64,000 bases of DNA from UBA1672 sp964587815 (GCA_964587815.1 CAZPMH010000002.1:1-64000); one strand, 5' to 3'; numbered from the stretch's first letter, positions 40,358 to 49,740 are shown. Program-made: numbers and translations. The notes: generated by a model not told the origin, from the sequence alone.

Positions 40358-41284
40358 ATGTTTACACATGCGCAAATTTGGCAAGGGTTGGATCAACTGG
40401 CGGCGTCTAAGGGGTATTCCGCATCAGGCTTAGCAAAAAAGGCGGGGTTGGACCCGACATCTTTTAATAAAAGCAAACGCGTAAGCCCCGAGGGGAAGCC
40501 GCGCTGGCCATCAACGGAGAGTTTGGCAAAGGTTTTAGCGGTGACCTCCTCCACAATGTCGGATTTCATTGCCCTTATTCAAATGTCGGAGACAAAGAGT
40601 CTGACAAAAGCCGAACGCCGCGAAATTGCGCATGATACAGCGCAAGCGCTTATCCAGACCGAATCGGTTTTGTTTAATGCGGACACGCCTTTCACTTTAA
40701 AATCGGGAAAGAAAAGCCCTGTTTATATCGATTGTCGTCGCCTGATTTCCTTTGTTGATGAACGGCGGACATTGATGAACCACGCAGCGAGGCTTCTCTC
40801 CTCTGATATTGGGGGCGCGAATATGGACGTTCTGGCGGGGGGCGAGACAGCGGGCATTCCCTATGGCGCTTATATTTCTGACCGCCTCGGCAAACCAATG
40901 ATTTATGTACGGAAAGAGCCGAAGGGCTATGGCCGTATGGCGCAAATCGAAGGGTTTATGCCCGAGAAAAACGATGCAGGGGATAAGCCGAATGTGGTTT
41001 TAATTGAGGATTTGCAAACAGATGGCGGTAGTAAGCGTATTTTTGTAGAAGCTTTGCGCGCGGCGGGAGCAACTGTGGAGCATGCTTTTGTCGTGTTTCA
41101 TTACGGAATTTTTGAAAAGAGCCAGCAGAATATGAAGGATTTGGGCATTAAGCTGCATGCGTTGTGCACGTGGTGGGATGTTTTGGAGGTTGCCAAAGAA
41201 CACGGTTATTTCGATGCGAAGACATTATCCTCGGTTGAGGCGTTTTTGAATGCGCCGTTAAACTGGCAAGATGAGGTAGCGTAG
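40358..41284 (+). CDS. pyrE: HTH-orotate phosphoribosyltransferase fusion
   Basis: The 308-residue protein has two parts. Residues 1-74 match the N-terminal DNA-binding domain of S24-type repressors: MFTHAQIWQGLDQLAASKGY and SGLAKKAGLDPTSFNKSKRV then PRWPSTESLAKVL. Residue 76 is a Met, and from there PyrE follows: TLKSGKKSPVYIDCRRL, AGGETAGIPYGAYISDRLG, and the PRPP loop VLIEDLQTDGGS (214-225). No stop lies at the junction, and the internal ATG at 40583 has no good ribosome-binding site. PyrE makes OMP from orotate. The next gene nadK starts 3 bp after the stop. Confidence 0.85.
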   Translation: MFTHAQIWQGLDQLAASKGYSASGLAKKAGLDPTSFNKSKRVSPEGKPRWPSTESLAKVLAVTSSTMSDFIALIQMSETKSLTKAERREIAHDTAQALIQTESVLFNADTPFTLKSGKKSPVYIDCRRLISFVDERRTLMNHAARLLSSDIGGANMDVLAGGETAGIPYGAYISDRLGKPMIYVRKEPKGYGRMAQIEGFMPEKNDAGDKPNVVLIEDLQTDGGSKRIFVEALRAAGATVEHAFVVFHYGIFEKSQQNMKDLGIKLHALCTWWDVLEVAKEHGYFDAKTLSSVEAFLNAPLNWQDEVA

Positions 41285-41286
41285 TT

Positions 41287-42045
41287 ATGAAGCTTCATTT
41301 TCACGCCTCCCAAAATGCCAGACCGCAGGCGGCGTTACGCGACCTTACCGAACGATACACGCAGCATGATGTTGATGATGCGGATGTGATTGTCGTTTTG
41401 GGCGGTGACGGAGCAATGCTCCGCGCACTTCACAGCTTTACAGGCGTTGATAAGCCCTTGTTCGGCTTGAATTTGGGCACGCTTGGTTTTTTGCTGAATG
41501 AGTATAAGAATCGCGACTTGCCTAAGCGCATTTCAGAGGCTCAAACTTACGAAATTCATCCGCTGAAAATGAAGGCGGTGGACATTCATGGTAAAGAACA
41601 TGAAGCGTTGGCTTACAACGAAGTGTCTTTGCTGCGTGAGACGCATAGTTCGGCGAAGATCATGATTTTTGTGAATGATGAGGTGCGCATGCCCTTGCTG
41701 GTGTGTGATGGTATTATGCTCTCTACGCCTGTGGGCAGTACGGCATACAATTCTTCCGCGCTTGGCCCGATTGTTCCCTTGAGTGCGAATGTGTTGCCGC
41801 TGACGCCGATTAGTGCGTTTCGCCCGCGTCGTTGGCCGGGGGCGTTACTGCCGAACACCGCTTCGGTGCGGTTTGAGATTATTCGGCCAAGTGAACGTCC
41901 GATGAGTGCCTCAGCTGATGCCACGGAAATTCGTGATATCGCCAGCGTTGATGTTGAAGAGGCGCGCGACATCTCCGCCCGGTTGATGTTTGATGCGGAC
42001 AACCACCTGGAAGAACGCATTTATCAGGAACAGTTCGCGCCTTAA
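41287..42045 (+). CDS. nadK: NAD kinase
   Basis: The 252-residue protein has the NAD kinase core: VIVVLGGDGAMLRALH (GGDG motif), NLGTLGFL, YNEVSLLRE (NE motif), and VCDGIMLSTPVGSTAYN. It phosphorylates NAD to NADP in the cytosol. It is translationally coupled to the HTH-PyrE gene. C-terminal residues (SASADATEIRDI) follow the alphaproteobacterial form, which ends slightly earlier than enterobacterial PpnK. It converges on purC. Confidence 0.95.
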   Translation: MKLHFHASQNARPQAALRDLTERYTQHDVDDADVIVVLGGDGAMLRALHSFTGVDKPLFGLNLGTLGFLLNEYKNRDLPKRISEAQTYEIHPLKMKAVDIHGKEHEALAYNEVSLLRETHSSAKIMIFVNDEVRMPLLVCDGIMLSTPVGSTAYNSSALGPIVPLSANVLPLTPISAFRPRRWPGALLPNTASVRFEIIRPSERPMSASADATEIRDIASVDVEEARDISARLMFDADNHLEERIYQEQFAP

Positions 42046-42069
42046 ATCGTCTGGCTAAATCTTTAAGTG

Positions 42070-42918
42070 CTAAATCTTACGTGGCGTTTTCGATAGAGAG
42101 CGCAAACGTCGGCGTTCTGATAGCTCATTTTCAATTTGATCGAGGTTTTCAGCCAGTTTTTCGTTGATGCTGCCACCTTTGATGATGCCGCCTTCGGGTA
42201 TTAAGCCCAAACGTTCTGCAACATATTGATAGCCCTCAACAAGGTCACCGATATCTAAGCGGAAGCGGTCTTTATCGAACTTCTCGCCTGTTTTCGCATC
42301 CCACAGGCGGCAGTTGTCGGGGGATATTTCATCGGCCAGAACGATGTAAAGCTCTCCGTGTTCGCCCCACAAACGGCCAAATTCCAGTTTAAAGTCAACC
42401 AGTTTAAGCCCGATGCCTGAGAAAAGGCCGTTCAGGTAATCATTCACGCGCCAGGCCATTGCGACCATTTCTTCCAATTCATACGGGTCGGCATAGCCGA
42501 AGGTGACGATGTGATCTTCGCCGATCAGCGGGTCGTTCAGTTCGTCTTTCTTGTAATAAAATTCGATCAAGGGCTTGGGCAGGATCTCACCCTCTTTTAA
42601 CCCTAAACGTTTACAGAGCGAGCCTGCGGCGATGTTGCGCACGACCAGTTCAATGGGGATGATGTCAACGCTGCGTACCAGTTGCTCGCGCATATTGATG
42701 GAACGGATAAAGTGCGTCGGTATGCCGATTGCCTCCAGCTTTGTCATCAGGTGCGATGAAATGCGGTTGTTCAAAACGCCCTTCCCTGCGATGACGTCGT
42801 GTTTTTTTCCGTTACCCGCCGTGGCATCATCTTTGAAATATTGTATCACTGTGCCGGGTTCAGTACCTTCATAAATGATTTTTGCTTTGCCTTCGTAAAT
42901 CTTATTGCGACGCGCCAT
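42070..42918 (-). CDS. purC: SAICAR synthase (phosphoribosylaminoimidazole-succinocarboxamide synthase)
   Basis: The 282-residue protein begins RRNKIYEGKAKIIYE, includes FYYKKDELNDPLIGEDHI, VDFKLEFGR and LADEISPDNCRLWD, all PurC signatures. It adds aspartate to CAIR in purine biosynthesis. It has a C-terminal extension of about 35 residues (ENELSERRRLRSLSKTPRKI), longer than most bacterial PurC, which are 235-255 residues; extended versions are known in alphaproteobacteria. Its start faces the DUF1476 gene across a 100-bp divergent promoter region. Confidence 0.96.
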   Translation of the reverse strand: MARRNKIYEGKAKIIYEGTEPGTVIQYFKDDATAGNGKKHDVIAGKGVLNNRISSHLMTKLEAIGIPTHFIRSINMREQLVRSVDIIPIELVVRNIAAGSLCKRLGLKEGEILPKPLIEFYYKKDELNDPLIGEDHIVTFGYADPYELEEMVAMAWRVNDYLNGLFSGIGLKLVDFKLEFGRLWGEHGELYIVLADEISPDNCRLWDAKTGEKFDKDRFRLDIGDLVEGYQYVAERLGLIPEGGIIKGGSINEKLAENLDQIENELSERRRLRSLSKTPRKI

Positions 42919-43019
42919 TTAACTATCCTTAAAAATTGGTTATCTTTCATATAACAATGGATTTAAAACTATTCAAATGATACTAGTATTTTTGTGTATT
43001 TAATTTAAGGAATATCGTA

Positions 43020-43340
43020 ATGACAGGCATTGATGATCGCGGTAACGCGTTTGAAAATAAGTTCGCAAATGATAAAGCGCTCGACTTTCGCGTTGAGGCG
43101 CGTATGTGTAAACTTTACGGCCTTTGGGCGGCTGAACAGTTGGGTATAGACGGACCTGAGGCCGACACTTATGCCAAGACTGTGATTGCGGCAAACTTAG
43201 AAGAGCCCGGATTTCTTGACGTTTACCGCAAAGTGCGTGCTGATTTTGATGAGAAAGGTTTGGACATATCCGATCACATCATGGAAAAGGAATTGGAAAT
43301 TTGTTTAGCAGAAGCAAAGAAACAGGTTCTTGAGGGATAA
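43020..43340 (+). CDS. DUF1476 protein (ATP synthase zeta-type inhibitor)
   Basis: The 106-residue helical protein begins IDDRGNAFENKFANDKALDFRVEARMCKLYGLWAAE, the signature of the alphaproteobacterial F1-ATPase zeta subunit (DUF1476). The inhibitory N-terminal segment and helical bundle are present. It probably limits ATP hydrolysis by F1. It is followed by bolA after 6 bp, so the cluster DUF1476-bolA-grxD is likely one operon. Confidence 0.85.
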   Translation: MTGIDDRGNAFENKFANDKALDFRVEARMCKLYGLWAAEQLGIDGPEADTYAKTVIAANLEEPGFLDVYRKVRADFDEKGLDISDHIMEKELEICLAEAKKQVLEG

Positions 43341-43346
43341 AGACTT

Positions 43347-43580
43347 ATGGGTATGCGTGCAGAAGAAATTGAAGCTTTGATCAGAGCCGGCATTCCCGAT
43401 GCGGATGTTACGATTAGTGACTTGCGCGGTGATGGTGATCATTATGCGGCGCATGTTGTTTCCCCCGCGTTTGAAGGCAAGACACGCGTTCAACAGCATA
43501 AAATGGTTTATGATGCGCTACAGGGGAAAATGGGCGGCGAGTTGCACGCGTTGGCGTTGCAAACCTCTGCGCCGAAGTAA
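43347..43580 (+). CDS. BolA family protein
   Basis: The 77-residue protein is a full-length BolA domain with VTISDLRGDGDHYAAHVVSPAFEGKTRVQQHKMVYDAL, including the His and Cys/His region used for [2Fe-2S] binding with glutaredoxin. It presumably works with the CGFS glutaredoxin encoded 27 bp downstream, in iron-sulfur cluster handling. The family subgroup (BolA/IbaG) cannot be resolved by eye. Confidence 0.9.
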   Translation: MGMRAEEIEALIRAGIPDADVTISDLRGDGDHYAAHVVSPAFEGKTRVQQHKMVYDALQGKMGGELHALALQTSAPK

Positions 43581-43607
43581 AACTTTACAAAGTAAGGAAT
43601 ATTAGAC

Positions 43608-43940
43608 ATGGAAAATGTGGTTTTTACCCGTATTCAAAAAGAAATTGACGATAACGACATCGTCCTGTTCATGAAGGGCGAAGCGGCGTTTCCTCAATGT
43701 GGGTTTTCCTCTCTTGTGGTTCAGGTTTTGGCGCAGCTTGGTGTGCCGTTCCGCGATATTAACGTTCTGGAAGATATGAGCCTGCGTGAGGGGATTAAGG
43801 ATTTTTCTCAATGGCCGACCATTCCGCAGCTTTATGTGAAGGGCGAGTTTATCGGCGGATGCGATATCGTGCGCGAAATGTATGAGGCGGGCGAATTGCA
43901 GCAATTGATGAAAGATAAGGGCATTCAGGTCGCTGCGTAG
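43608..43940 (+). CDS. grxD: Monothiol glutaredoxin, Grx4/GrxD type
   Basis: The 110-residue protein has FMKGEAAFPQCGFSS, with the CGFS active site that binds a [2Fe-2S] cluster with glutathione, then FRDINVLED and WPTIPQLYVKGEFIGGCDIV with the cis-Pro and glutathione-binding TxP region. It transfers Fe-S clusters and cooperates with BolA. It is encoded right after bolA and ends one base before the next start. Confidence 0.93.
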   Translation: MENVVFTRIQKEIDDNDIVLFMKGEAAFPQCGFSSLVVQVLAQLGVPFRDINVLEDMSLREGIKDFSQWPTIPQLYVKGEFIGGCDIVREMYEAGELQQLMKDKGIQVAA

Positions 43941-44165
43941 ATGAGCTTTCTGCGTGATCTCTCTAATTCTGGTCTTATTAAAGTTTGCCACACCTGCAAA
44001 GGACGTGTTTCGTTAAAGCATAGAGAGTGCATGAATTGTGGCTCAAAAAACGTCTCTGCTCCCTTCGGGGAGCCCTCTGGATGTCTTATTATAATTTTTG
44101 GCATAATCGCAGGTGTGTTTCTAAAACTCATTCTCGCGATTATTTTTTCTATTTTTTTCGGTTAA
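43941..44165 (+). CDS. Small zinc-ribbon membrane protein, 74 aa
   Basis: Begins immediately after the grxD stop. The N-terminal half has CHTCKGRVSLKHRECMNCG, two CxxC knuckles of a zinc ribbon. The C-terminal half is a single hydrophobic helix (CLIIIFGIIAGVFLKLILAIIFSIFFG). It is not recognised as a named family. Since it follows grxD without gap it may be co-expressed with the Fe-S cluster genes. Confidence 0.65.
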   Translation: MSFLRDLSNSGLIKVCHTCKGRVSLKHRECMNCGSKNVSAPFGEPSGCLIIIFGIIAGVFLKLILAIIFSIFFG

Positions 44166-44175
44166 AAGCCTTATT

Positions 44176-45303
44176 TTAACGCGTGACTTTGCTGTGGCGG
44201 TAGATGCCGCTGGACATCATGAGGCCGAAGCCTATGAGCGCGGCGAGCATGGATGTTCCGCCGTAGGAAACGAGCGGCAAGGGTGCTCCCACTACGGGGA
44301 TTAAGCCCATCACCATTGCGATATTGATAAACACGTAGAGCGAGAAATTCACGCCCACGCCCAGTGCTATGTAACGGCCGTAATTATGTTTGCATTTCAG
44401 AGCGGTGATGAGGGCGGATAAGAAAATCAGCAAGAACAGACTGAGCAGTGTTAGGCCGCCGAGTAAGCCCCACTCCTCCACCCAGAGCGTAAAGATAAAA
44501 TCGGTTTGCTTTTCAGGCAGGAAGTTTAATCGGCTTTGCGTGCCTTCTAAAAAGCCTTTGCCCTCGATCCCGCCTGACCCGATGGCGATTTTTGATTGCG
44601 TGATGTGATAGCCCGAGCCAAGCGGGTCGCTTTCAGGGTTTAGGAATGTCATGACGCGCTGTTTTTGATAATCGTGCAGGAATTGCCACGCGATCGGGAT
44701 GCTGATAGCGGCCAACAGACCTGCCCCGATAAACAGCCAGATTGGCGCGCCCGCCATGAACACCATTGCCGCGCCTGCCATAACGATCATCAATGATGTT
44801 CCCAAATCAGGCTGGAGCAGAACAAGGCCGACAGGCACAGCGACCAGAAAGGCGGGAACGATGAGAAAGGTTAAGCGCCGCGCTTGTTCAGGTGTTGCGC
44901 CGTGAAAGTGACGGGCGAGCGCCATGATGACGGCGATTTTCATCAGTTCTGAGGGTTGAAGCTGCATAAAGCCCAGATTGATCCAGCGTTGCGCGCCCAT
45001 GCCGACATGCCCCTTCACCTCAACGAAGATCAGCATCGCCAAGCCCAGCGCATAGATCGGCCAAGTCAGCTTGTACCACCATTTGATATCGATGAGCGCG
45101 ATAATCAGCATGCCGATGATGCCGACACCGAAGCGCATCAGCTGTTTTGACGCCCAGCCTTCCATTTGCCCGCCTGCTGCGGAATAGAGAGACGCGATCC
45201 CTATACTTGCGACACAGACGATCAGGAAAGCCAGCCACCAATTTATTTTAGATAGCTTTTGCATAAAGCTTAGATCGTCGGCAAGAAACATGGATTGTGC
45301 CAT
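44176..45303 (-). CDS. rodA: Rod shape-determining protein RodA (peptidoglycan glycosyltransferase)
   Basis: The 375-residue SEDS protein has about ten TM helices. Conserved motifs: GHVGMGAQRWINLGFMQLQPSELMKI, LLQPDLGTSLMI, EKQTDFIFTLWVEEWGLLGG (catalytic Asp region), and PLVSYGGTSMLAALIGFGLMM. It polymerises glycan strands with PBP2. Its ATG at 45303 lies one base after the mrdA stop, so the two are coupled. It ends the mreBCD-mrdA-rodA operon. Confidence 0.95.
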   Translation of the reverse strand: MAQSMFLADDLSFMQKLSKINWWLAFLIVCVASIGIASLYSAAGGQMEGWASKQLMRFGVGIIGMLIIALIDIKWWYKLTWPIYALGLAMLIFVEVKGHVGMGAQRWINLGFMQLQPSELMKIAVIMALARHFHGATPEQARRLTFLIVPAFLVAVPVGLVLLQPDLGTSLMIVMAGAAMVFMAGAPIWLFIGAGLLAAISIPIAWQFLHDYQKQRVMTFLNPESDPLGSGYHITQSKIAIGSGGIEGKGFLEGTQSRLNFLPEKQTDFIFTLWVEEWGLLGGLTLLSLFLLIFLSALITALKCKHNYGRYIALGVGVNFSLYVFINIAMVMGLIPVVGAPLPLVSYGGTSMLAALIGFGLMMSSGIYRHSKVTR

Positions 45304-45304
45304 C

Positions 45305-47212
45305 TTACAAGGCCTCACTTTCGGTTTGCGCGCCGCCAATTTCAGATGAAGCGTCGGTCATTTTGCTTTGTATATCCGTTGATGCGGGGTCGCGGCGTTG
45401 TACTTCGAGCAAGAGTTCTTTTGCCAAAGGCGCGGCTGCGGATGAGCCGCCGACACCGTGTTCGACCACAACCGAGCAGACATATCGCGGGCTGGATGTG
45501 GGGGCGTAACCGACAAAGAGTGCGTGGTGGCGTTGTTCCCATGGCAGGTCTTCGTTCTTGACCCCCAAGCGCCTTTGTTCTCTTGTAATTCTGCGTACTT
45601 GGGCGGTTCCTGTTTTTCCCCCCATTGCCATGCCCTCTTCCTCAATCGCTGATTTAAAGGCTGTGCCTTTTTTATGGTTTACCACCATATCCATGCCCCT
45701 CATCACCAGATCGAGATGGGCTTTGGGAATATCTAGCTTATCCCATTCCTGCTGCGCTATGAATTCTTCACCGACATAACCTGTCAGCCATGGCCGAACA
45801 GCTTTACCACCATTGACAAGGCGTGCCGTCATCACCGCAAGCTGGAGCGGCGTGGTTAGGATTGAGCCTTGGCCGATGCTCGAGACGACCGTTTCGCCCG
45901 GCTGCCATGACCTGCCGAAGCGTTCTTTCTTCCATGCTTTGGTCGGCATAAGGCCCGGCTTTTCTTCGGGCATATCGAGGGCGATACGATCGCCAAGGCC
46001 AAAACGGCGTGCCATTTCCGCGATCTTATCAATGCCGACTTCGGTTGACATTTTGTAGAAGTAAACGTCGCATGATTGCGCCAGAGCGGAGGTTAAATCC
46101 ATGCGGCCGTGGCCTGATTTTTTCCAACAATGGAAGCGGTCTTTGCCAAGCTCATAATGACCCGGACAAAAAACGGAGGTGTTTTTGTTTATGATTCCGG
46201 CTTCGAGGCCCGCGAGCGCGGTGAGCATTTTGAAGGTTGAGCCCGGCGGGTATTGCCCTGCGAGCGCTTTGTTGGTTTGTGGCAATGCGGGGTTATCACG
46301 AATAATGGCCCATTCTTCATTTGAGAGCCCGCGCACAAAGGCGTTCGGGTCAAATGACGGGTGCGAGGCCATGGCATAAATCGCGCCTGTGTGTGCGTCC
46401 ATAATTACTGCGGAGGCACTTTTGTGTTTTTCCAGTGTGCTTTGTGTGAAGCGTTGTAGCTCGCCGTCTATGGTCAGTGTTACGCGCTCTCCGTAGAGCG
46501 GATTTTTGCGGTTCAGCTCTCTGACTTCGCGGCCGATGACGTTGACTTCCACTTCTGATGCGCCTGCAGCGCCGCGAAGATTATCGTCGTAGAGGCGTTC
46601 AATTCCCGTTTTTCCAATTTTGAAACCGGGGATTTTGAAGACGGGGTCTTTTGCTCTTGCCTCATCTTTCAGGTCATTTTGGGATACGGCGCGGACATAG
46701 CCGATGATATGCGCAGTTGATGCACCGTAGGGATAATTTCTCACATCGCCCCGATCGACAGAAATGCCCGGCAAGTCAGGCAGATTTACTTCTATTTTTG
46801 CGACCTCTGACCATGTCAGCCCTTCTTTTATTTTTAAAGGGACGAATTTGGCCGTTGTCGATGCTTGCTTCATGACGCGGTCAATGTGGCGGTCTTCCAA
46901 GCTGATCAGGGTTTGAAGTTTTTTTAGTGATTTTTCCAGATTATCGGCTTGCTCCGGCACGATGACGGCGCGATAGCTTTGGGTGTTAATCGCAAGTGGT
47001 ACGCCGAAGCGGTCAACAATTTGCCCGCGTTTTGGCGGTAGGATTTTGATATCAATGCGGTTTTTATCAGACAGCATTTTATAGCGGTTGCCCTGCGCGA
47101 TCTGAAGCCAGGCAAGGCGTGCGCCCAGAATGCACAGGCCGCAAAATTGCAGGCCGAAAATGACGAAAGCACGGCGCGAGAAGATTTTATCGCTATATTC
47201 ATCGTGGTACAT
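45305..47212 (-). CDS. mrdA: Penicillin-binding protein 2 (transpeptidase)
   Basis: The 635-residue protein has an N-terminal TM helix (FVIFGLQFCGLCILGARLAWLQIA), a PBP dimer domain and a transpeptidase domain. Active-site motifs are present: the SxxK tetrad GSTFKMLTALAG, SCD in LAQSCDVYFYKM, and KTG in MGGKTGTAQVRR. It cross-links peptidoglycan during elongation with RodA. It is 34 bp downstream of mreD. Confidence 0.96.
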   Translation of the reverse strand: MYHDEYSDKIFSRRAFVIFGLQFCGLCILGARLAWLQIAQGNRYKMLSDKNRIDIKILPPKRGQIVDRFGVPLAINTQSYRAVIVPEQADNLEKSLKKLQTLISLEDRHIDRVMKQASTTAKFVPLKIKEGLTWSEVAKIEVNLPDLPGISVDRGDVRNYPYGASTAHIIGYVRAVSQNDLKDEARAKDPVFKIPGFKIGKTGIERLYDDNLRGAAGASEVEVNVIGREVRELNRKNPLYGERVTLTIDGELQRFTQSTLEKHKSASAVIMDAHTGAIYAMASHPSFDPNAFVRGLSNEEWAIIRDNPALPQTNKALAGQYPPGSTFKMLTALAGLEAGIINKNTSVFCPGHYELGKDRFHCWKKSGHGRMDLTSALAQSCDVYFYKMSTEVGIDKIAEMARRFGLGDRIALDMPEEKPGLMPTKAWKKERFGRSWQPGETVVSSIGQGSILTTPLQLAVMTARLVNGGKAVRPWLTGYVGEEFIAQQEWDKLDIPKAHLDLVMRGMDMVVNHKKGTAFKSAIEEEGMAMGGKTGTAQVRRITREQRRLGVKNEDLPWEQRHHALFVGYAPTSSPRYVCSVVVEHGVGGSSAAAPLAKELLLEVQRRDPASTDIQSKMTDASSEIGGAQTESEAL

Positions 47213-47246
47213 TGTGCGCCTTGACGGTTTAAACCTGTTTGCGGTT

Positions 47247-47783
47247 TTAAGAATTTACCGCGGCATATTCCCCCTGAACATCGGGCAGAATTTTATGCGA
47301 CAGATTTAGAAATAAACTGATTAACGGGAAAAGTATAATACCGATTACAATCACGCGCAACGGCGGCTCTATGGGTGGCCATTCCAAATTCACCAAGCCG
47401 AATAGCGTCCATTGAATGAGTATTCCTGACGCACAGACCACCATGAAGCCGAGCCAGACGACAAAGAAGGTTTGGCTGGAGAGAAAAATGCGCTGTTCAG
47501 AGGTGAGTTGGCGAACAAGCACGAATAAAAACGAGCTTAGGCCAACAGGCAGGCCGCTGAGCAGATCAAAAGTTAGCCCGATTAAAAACGCGAGTATTGG
47601 GGGGATCAGCAAGGGGCGATAAATTGACCAATAATAAATAAACATGAGGATGAACGGGATTTCCAGCGCATCAGTATGGGATGCGGATGCGCCGATGACG
47701 TTCAAAATGAAGAAGAGCAGAATAAACGCATACACAAGCGAGAACCTGAGCAAAATTTCCAATTTTTCTGTTACGTCTTTCAT
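47247..47783 (-). CDS. mreD: Rod shape-determining protein MreD
   Basis: The 178-residue membrane protein has five or six hydrophobic segments; IPFILMFIYYWSIYRPLLIPP and FLIGLTFDLLSGLPVGLSSFLFVLVR are typical of MreD. It is part of the elongasome in the inner membrane. It lies between mreC (26 bp upstream) and mrdA (34 bp downstream). Confidence 0.9.
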   Translation of the reverse strand: MKDVTEKLEILLRFSLVYAFILLFFILNVIGASASHTDALEIPFILMFIYYWSIYRPLLIPPILAFLIGLTFDLLSGLPVGLSSFLFVLVRQLTSEQRIFLSSQTFFVVWLGFMVVCASGILIQWTLFGLVNLEWPPIEPPLRVIVIGIILFPLISLFLNLSHKILPDVQGEYAAVNS

Positions 47784-47809
47784 TCTTTTACGGCCATTCC
47801 GTTTAAGCT

Positions 47810-48634
47810 TTACAAGCTGCTGTCTTCTTTGCTGATAATACGCACAATTTGTATGCGATCAAAATCAACAAAGAGAAGGACGCGTATTTCGCCCTTATTA
47901 TTTATAATCACACGCCCGACAGGGATTCCGCTTGGGTAAACGCCGCCATAGCCTGAGGTCACAAGGCGCGCTCCTTCGGGGATTTCGGTGTCATCGGGCA
48001 AGTGAATTAGTTTTGCGGTTTTCTCGTTTGTGCCTGCAAGCACGGCATGCTGGTTTGTTTCATCGAATACAACGGGAACACGCGAATTGATATCGGTGAC
48101 GAGCAGCACGCGTGAGGTTTTCTTGCTGACTTCCACGATACGGCCGACAAGCCCCTCCCCTGTGGCGACGCTGGCGTTTTTTTGTACGCCGTTCTGCGCC
48201 CCTGCCGCCACCAGAATGCTTTTGACGTAGGTGTTTCCGGAATCGGATAAGGTGCGCGCAGATATATGTTTATATTCGGGGCGTACTCTCAAATTCAATA
48301 AGCGGCGCAAGGATTTGTTTTCAGATTCGAGCAGAAGCGCGGTTTGGTACCATTCGCGCAGGCGTTTGTTCTCCTCAGACAGCATCATGTTATCGGCTTG
48401 CAGTTGCGAAAAGCTGGTCATATCGCTAATGAAAATCAGGAAGTTTTCGACAGGAATTCCAACCGTCACAAGAAGCGGCTGGAACAGATCAGATGCGATG
48501 CTGCGGGGTTTTTCAAAGGTTTGCGGGCGAAGGGCCGAAGTGAGAAGCAAAATCGCAGACAGAATGACCAGAAAAATATAGGAAAGCGAGCTTTCAGCCC
48601 AGGGAAAAGGCGATGCCGTATTTTTCTTTTTCAC
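47810..48634 (-). CDS. mreC: Rod shape-determining protein MreC
   Basis: The 274-residue protein has one N-terminal TM helix (SLSYIFLVILSAILLL), a coiled coil (QADNMMLSEENKRLREWYQTALLLESENKSLRRLL), and the periplasmic double beta-barrel (AAGAQNGVQKNASVATGEGLVGRIVE, TSGYGGVYPSGIPVGRV). It links MreB to PBP2 in the elongasome. Operon position between mreB and mreD is as usual. Confidence 0.95.
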   Translation of the reverse strand: MKKKNTASPFPWAESSLSYIFLVILSAILLLTSALRPQTFEKPRSIASDLFQPLLVTVGIPVENFLIFISDMTSFSQLQADNMMLSEENKRLREWYQTALLLESENKSLRRLLNLRVRPEYKHISARTLSDSGNTYVKSILVAAGAQNGVQKNASVATGEGLVGRIVEVSKKTSRVLLVTDINSRVPVVFDETNQHAVLAGTNEKTAKLIHLPDDTEIPEGARLVTSGYGGVYPSGIPVGRVIINNKGEIRVLLFVDFDRIQIVRIISKEDSSL

Positions 48635-48699
48635 TGTTCTTCCGGTTGCTTGTTAAGTCTCATCTTGTGTCTTAGCTTTAGCGGATCGTTTCAATATGA

Positions 48700-49740
48700 T
48701 CAATATGTGCCGATCAAGACGTGGCGCAGGCTTTTTCCTGCCTCTAACGCGTGGCCTGTGCCGAGCGCGACACAGCACAGCGGATCATCTGCCAAGGTGA
48801 CAGCCAAGCCCGTTGCGTGGCGCAGGACGAAATCAAGATTTGTTAGAAGCGCGCCGCCGCCTGTTAAAACAATGCCGCGGTCTACGATGTCTGCGGCGAG
48901 TTCAGGCGCGGTATGTTCTAGCGCGACCTTAACGCCCTCTACGATTTGACCGACAGGCTCTGCTAAGGCTTCGGCGACTTGACGCTCGGTTATGATAATT
49001 TCTTTTGGTACGCCGTTCATCAAATCACGCCCGCGAATTTCGAGCGTACGCCCTTCCCCGTCAGCAGGAATGCAGGCTGAGCCGATTTGTTTTTTGATAC
49101 GTTCTGCGGTGCTTTCACCGATCAACAAATTATGCACGCGGCGGATATAAGCGATGATGGCCTCATCCATTTTATCACCGCCGACACGGACGGAACGCGC
49201 ATAAACGATACCGCCGAGTGAGATAACCGCAACTTCTGTTGTCCCGCCGCCGATATCAACAACCATTGAGCCTGTGGCTTCGGTTACGGGAAGGCCCGCG
49301 CCGATAGCAGCTGCCATTGGTTCTTCGATCAGGCCGACTTCGCTTGCGCCCGCACTTTCGGCAGACTCTTGAATAGCGCGGCGCTCAACAGCCGTAGAGC
49401 CGGAGGGCACGCAAATAATCATTTTTGGTGAAACGAAAGAGCGTCGATTATGCACTTTGCGTATAAAGTGTTTGATCATTGCCTCAGTGACTTCGAAATC
49501 GGCGATTACGCCATCACGCAACGGGCGGGTTGTTATGATGCTGCCCGGGGTGCGGCCCAACATTTGTTTGGCTTCATCACCAACGGCGAGCGTGTGTTTT
49601 TTACCGCCGATCACTGATATTGCGACAACTGAGGGCTCGTTCAGCACAATGCCCTGATCCTTGACATAGACAAGGGTGTTGGCCGTGCCCAGATCAATGG
49701 CCATATCGGCAGACATAAACCCAAAAAGTCTTGAGAACAT
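48700..49740 (-). CDS. mreB: Rod shape-determining protein MreB (actin homologue)
   Basis: The 346-residue protein is full length: phosphate-1 MAIDLGTANTLVYV, phosphate-2 SMVVDIGGGTTEVAVISLGG, adenosine motif IVLTGGGALLTNLDF, and PSGSTAVERRAIQESAESAGA. It polymerises along the inner membrane to guide cell-wall elongation. It is the first gene of the minus-strand shape operon, behind a 210-bp AT-rich upstream region. Confidence 0.97.
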   Translation of the reverse strand: MFSRLFGFMSADMAIDLGTANTLVYVKDQGIVLNEPSVVAISVIGGKKHTLAVGDEAKQMLGRTPGSIITTRPLRDGVIADFEVTEAMIKHFIRKVHNRRSFVSPKMIICVPSGSTAVERRAIQESAESAGASEVGLIEEPMAAAIGAGLPVTEATGSMVVDIGGGTTEVAVISLGGIVYARSVRVGGDKMDEAIIAYIRRVHNLLIGESTAERIKKQIGSACIPADGEGRTLEIRGRDLMNGVPKEIIITERQVAEALAEPVGQIVEGVKVALEHTAPELAADIVDRGIVLTGGGALLTNLDFVLRHATGLAVTLADDPLCCVALGTGHALEAGKSLRHVLIGTY

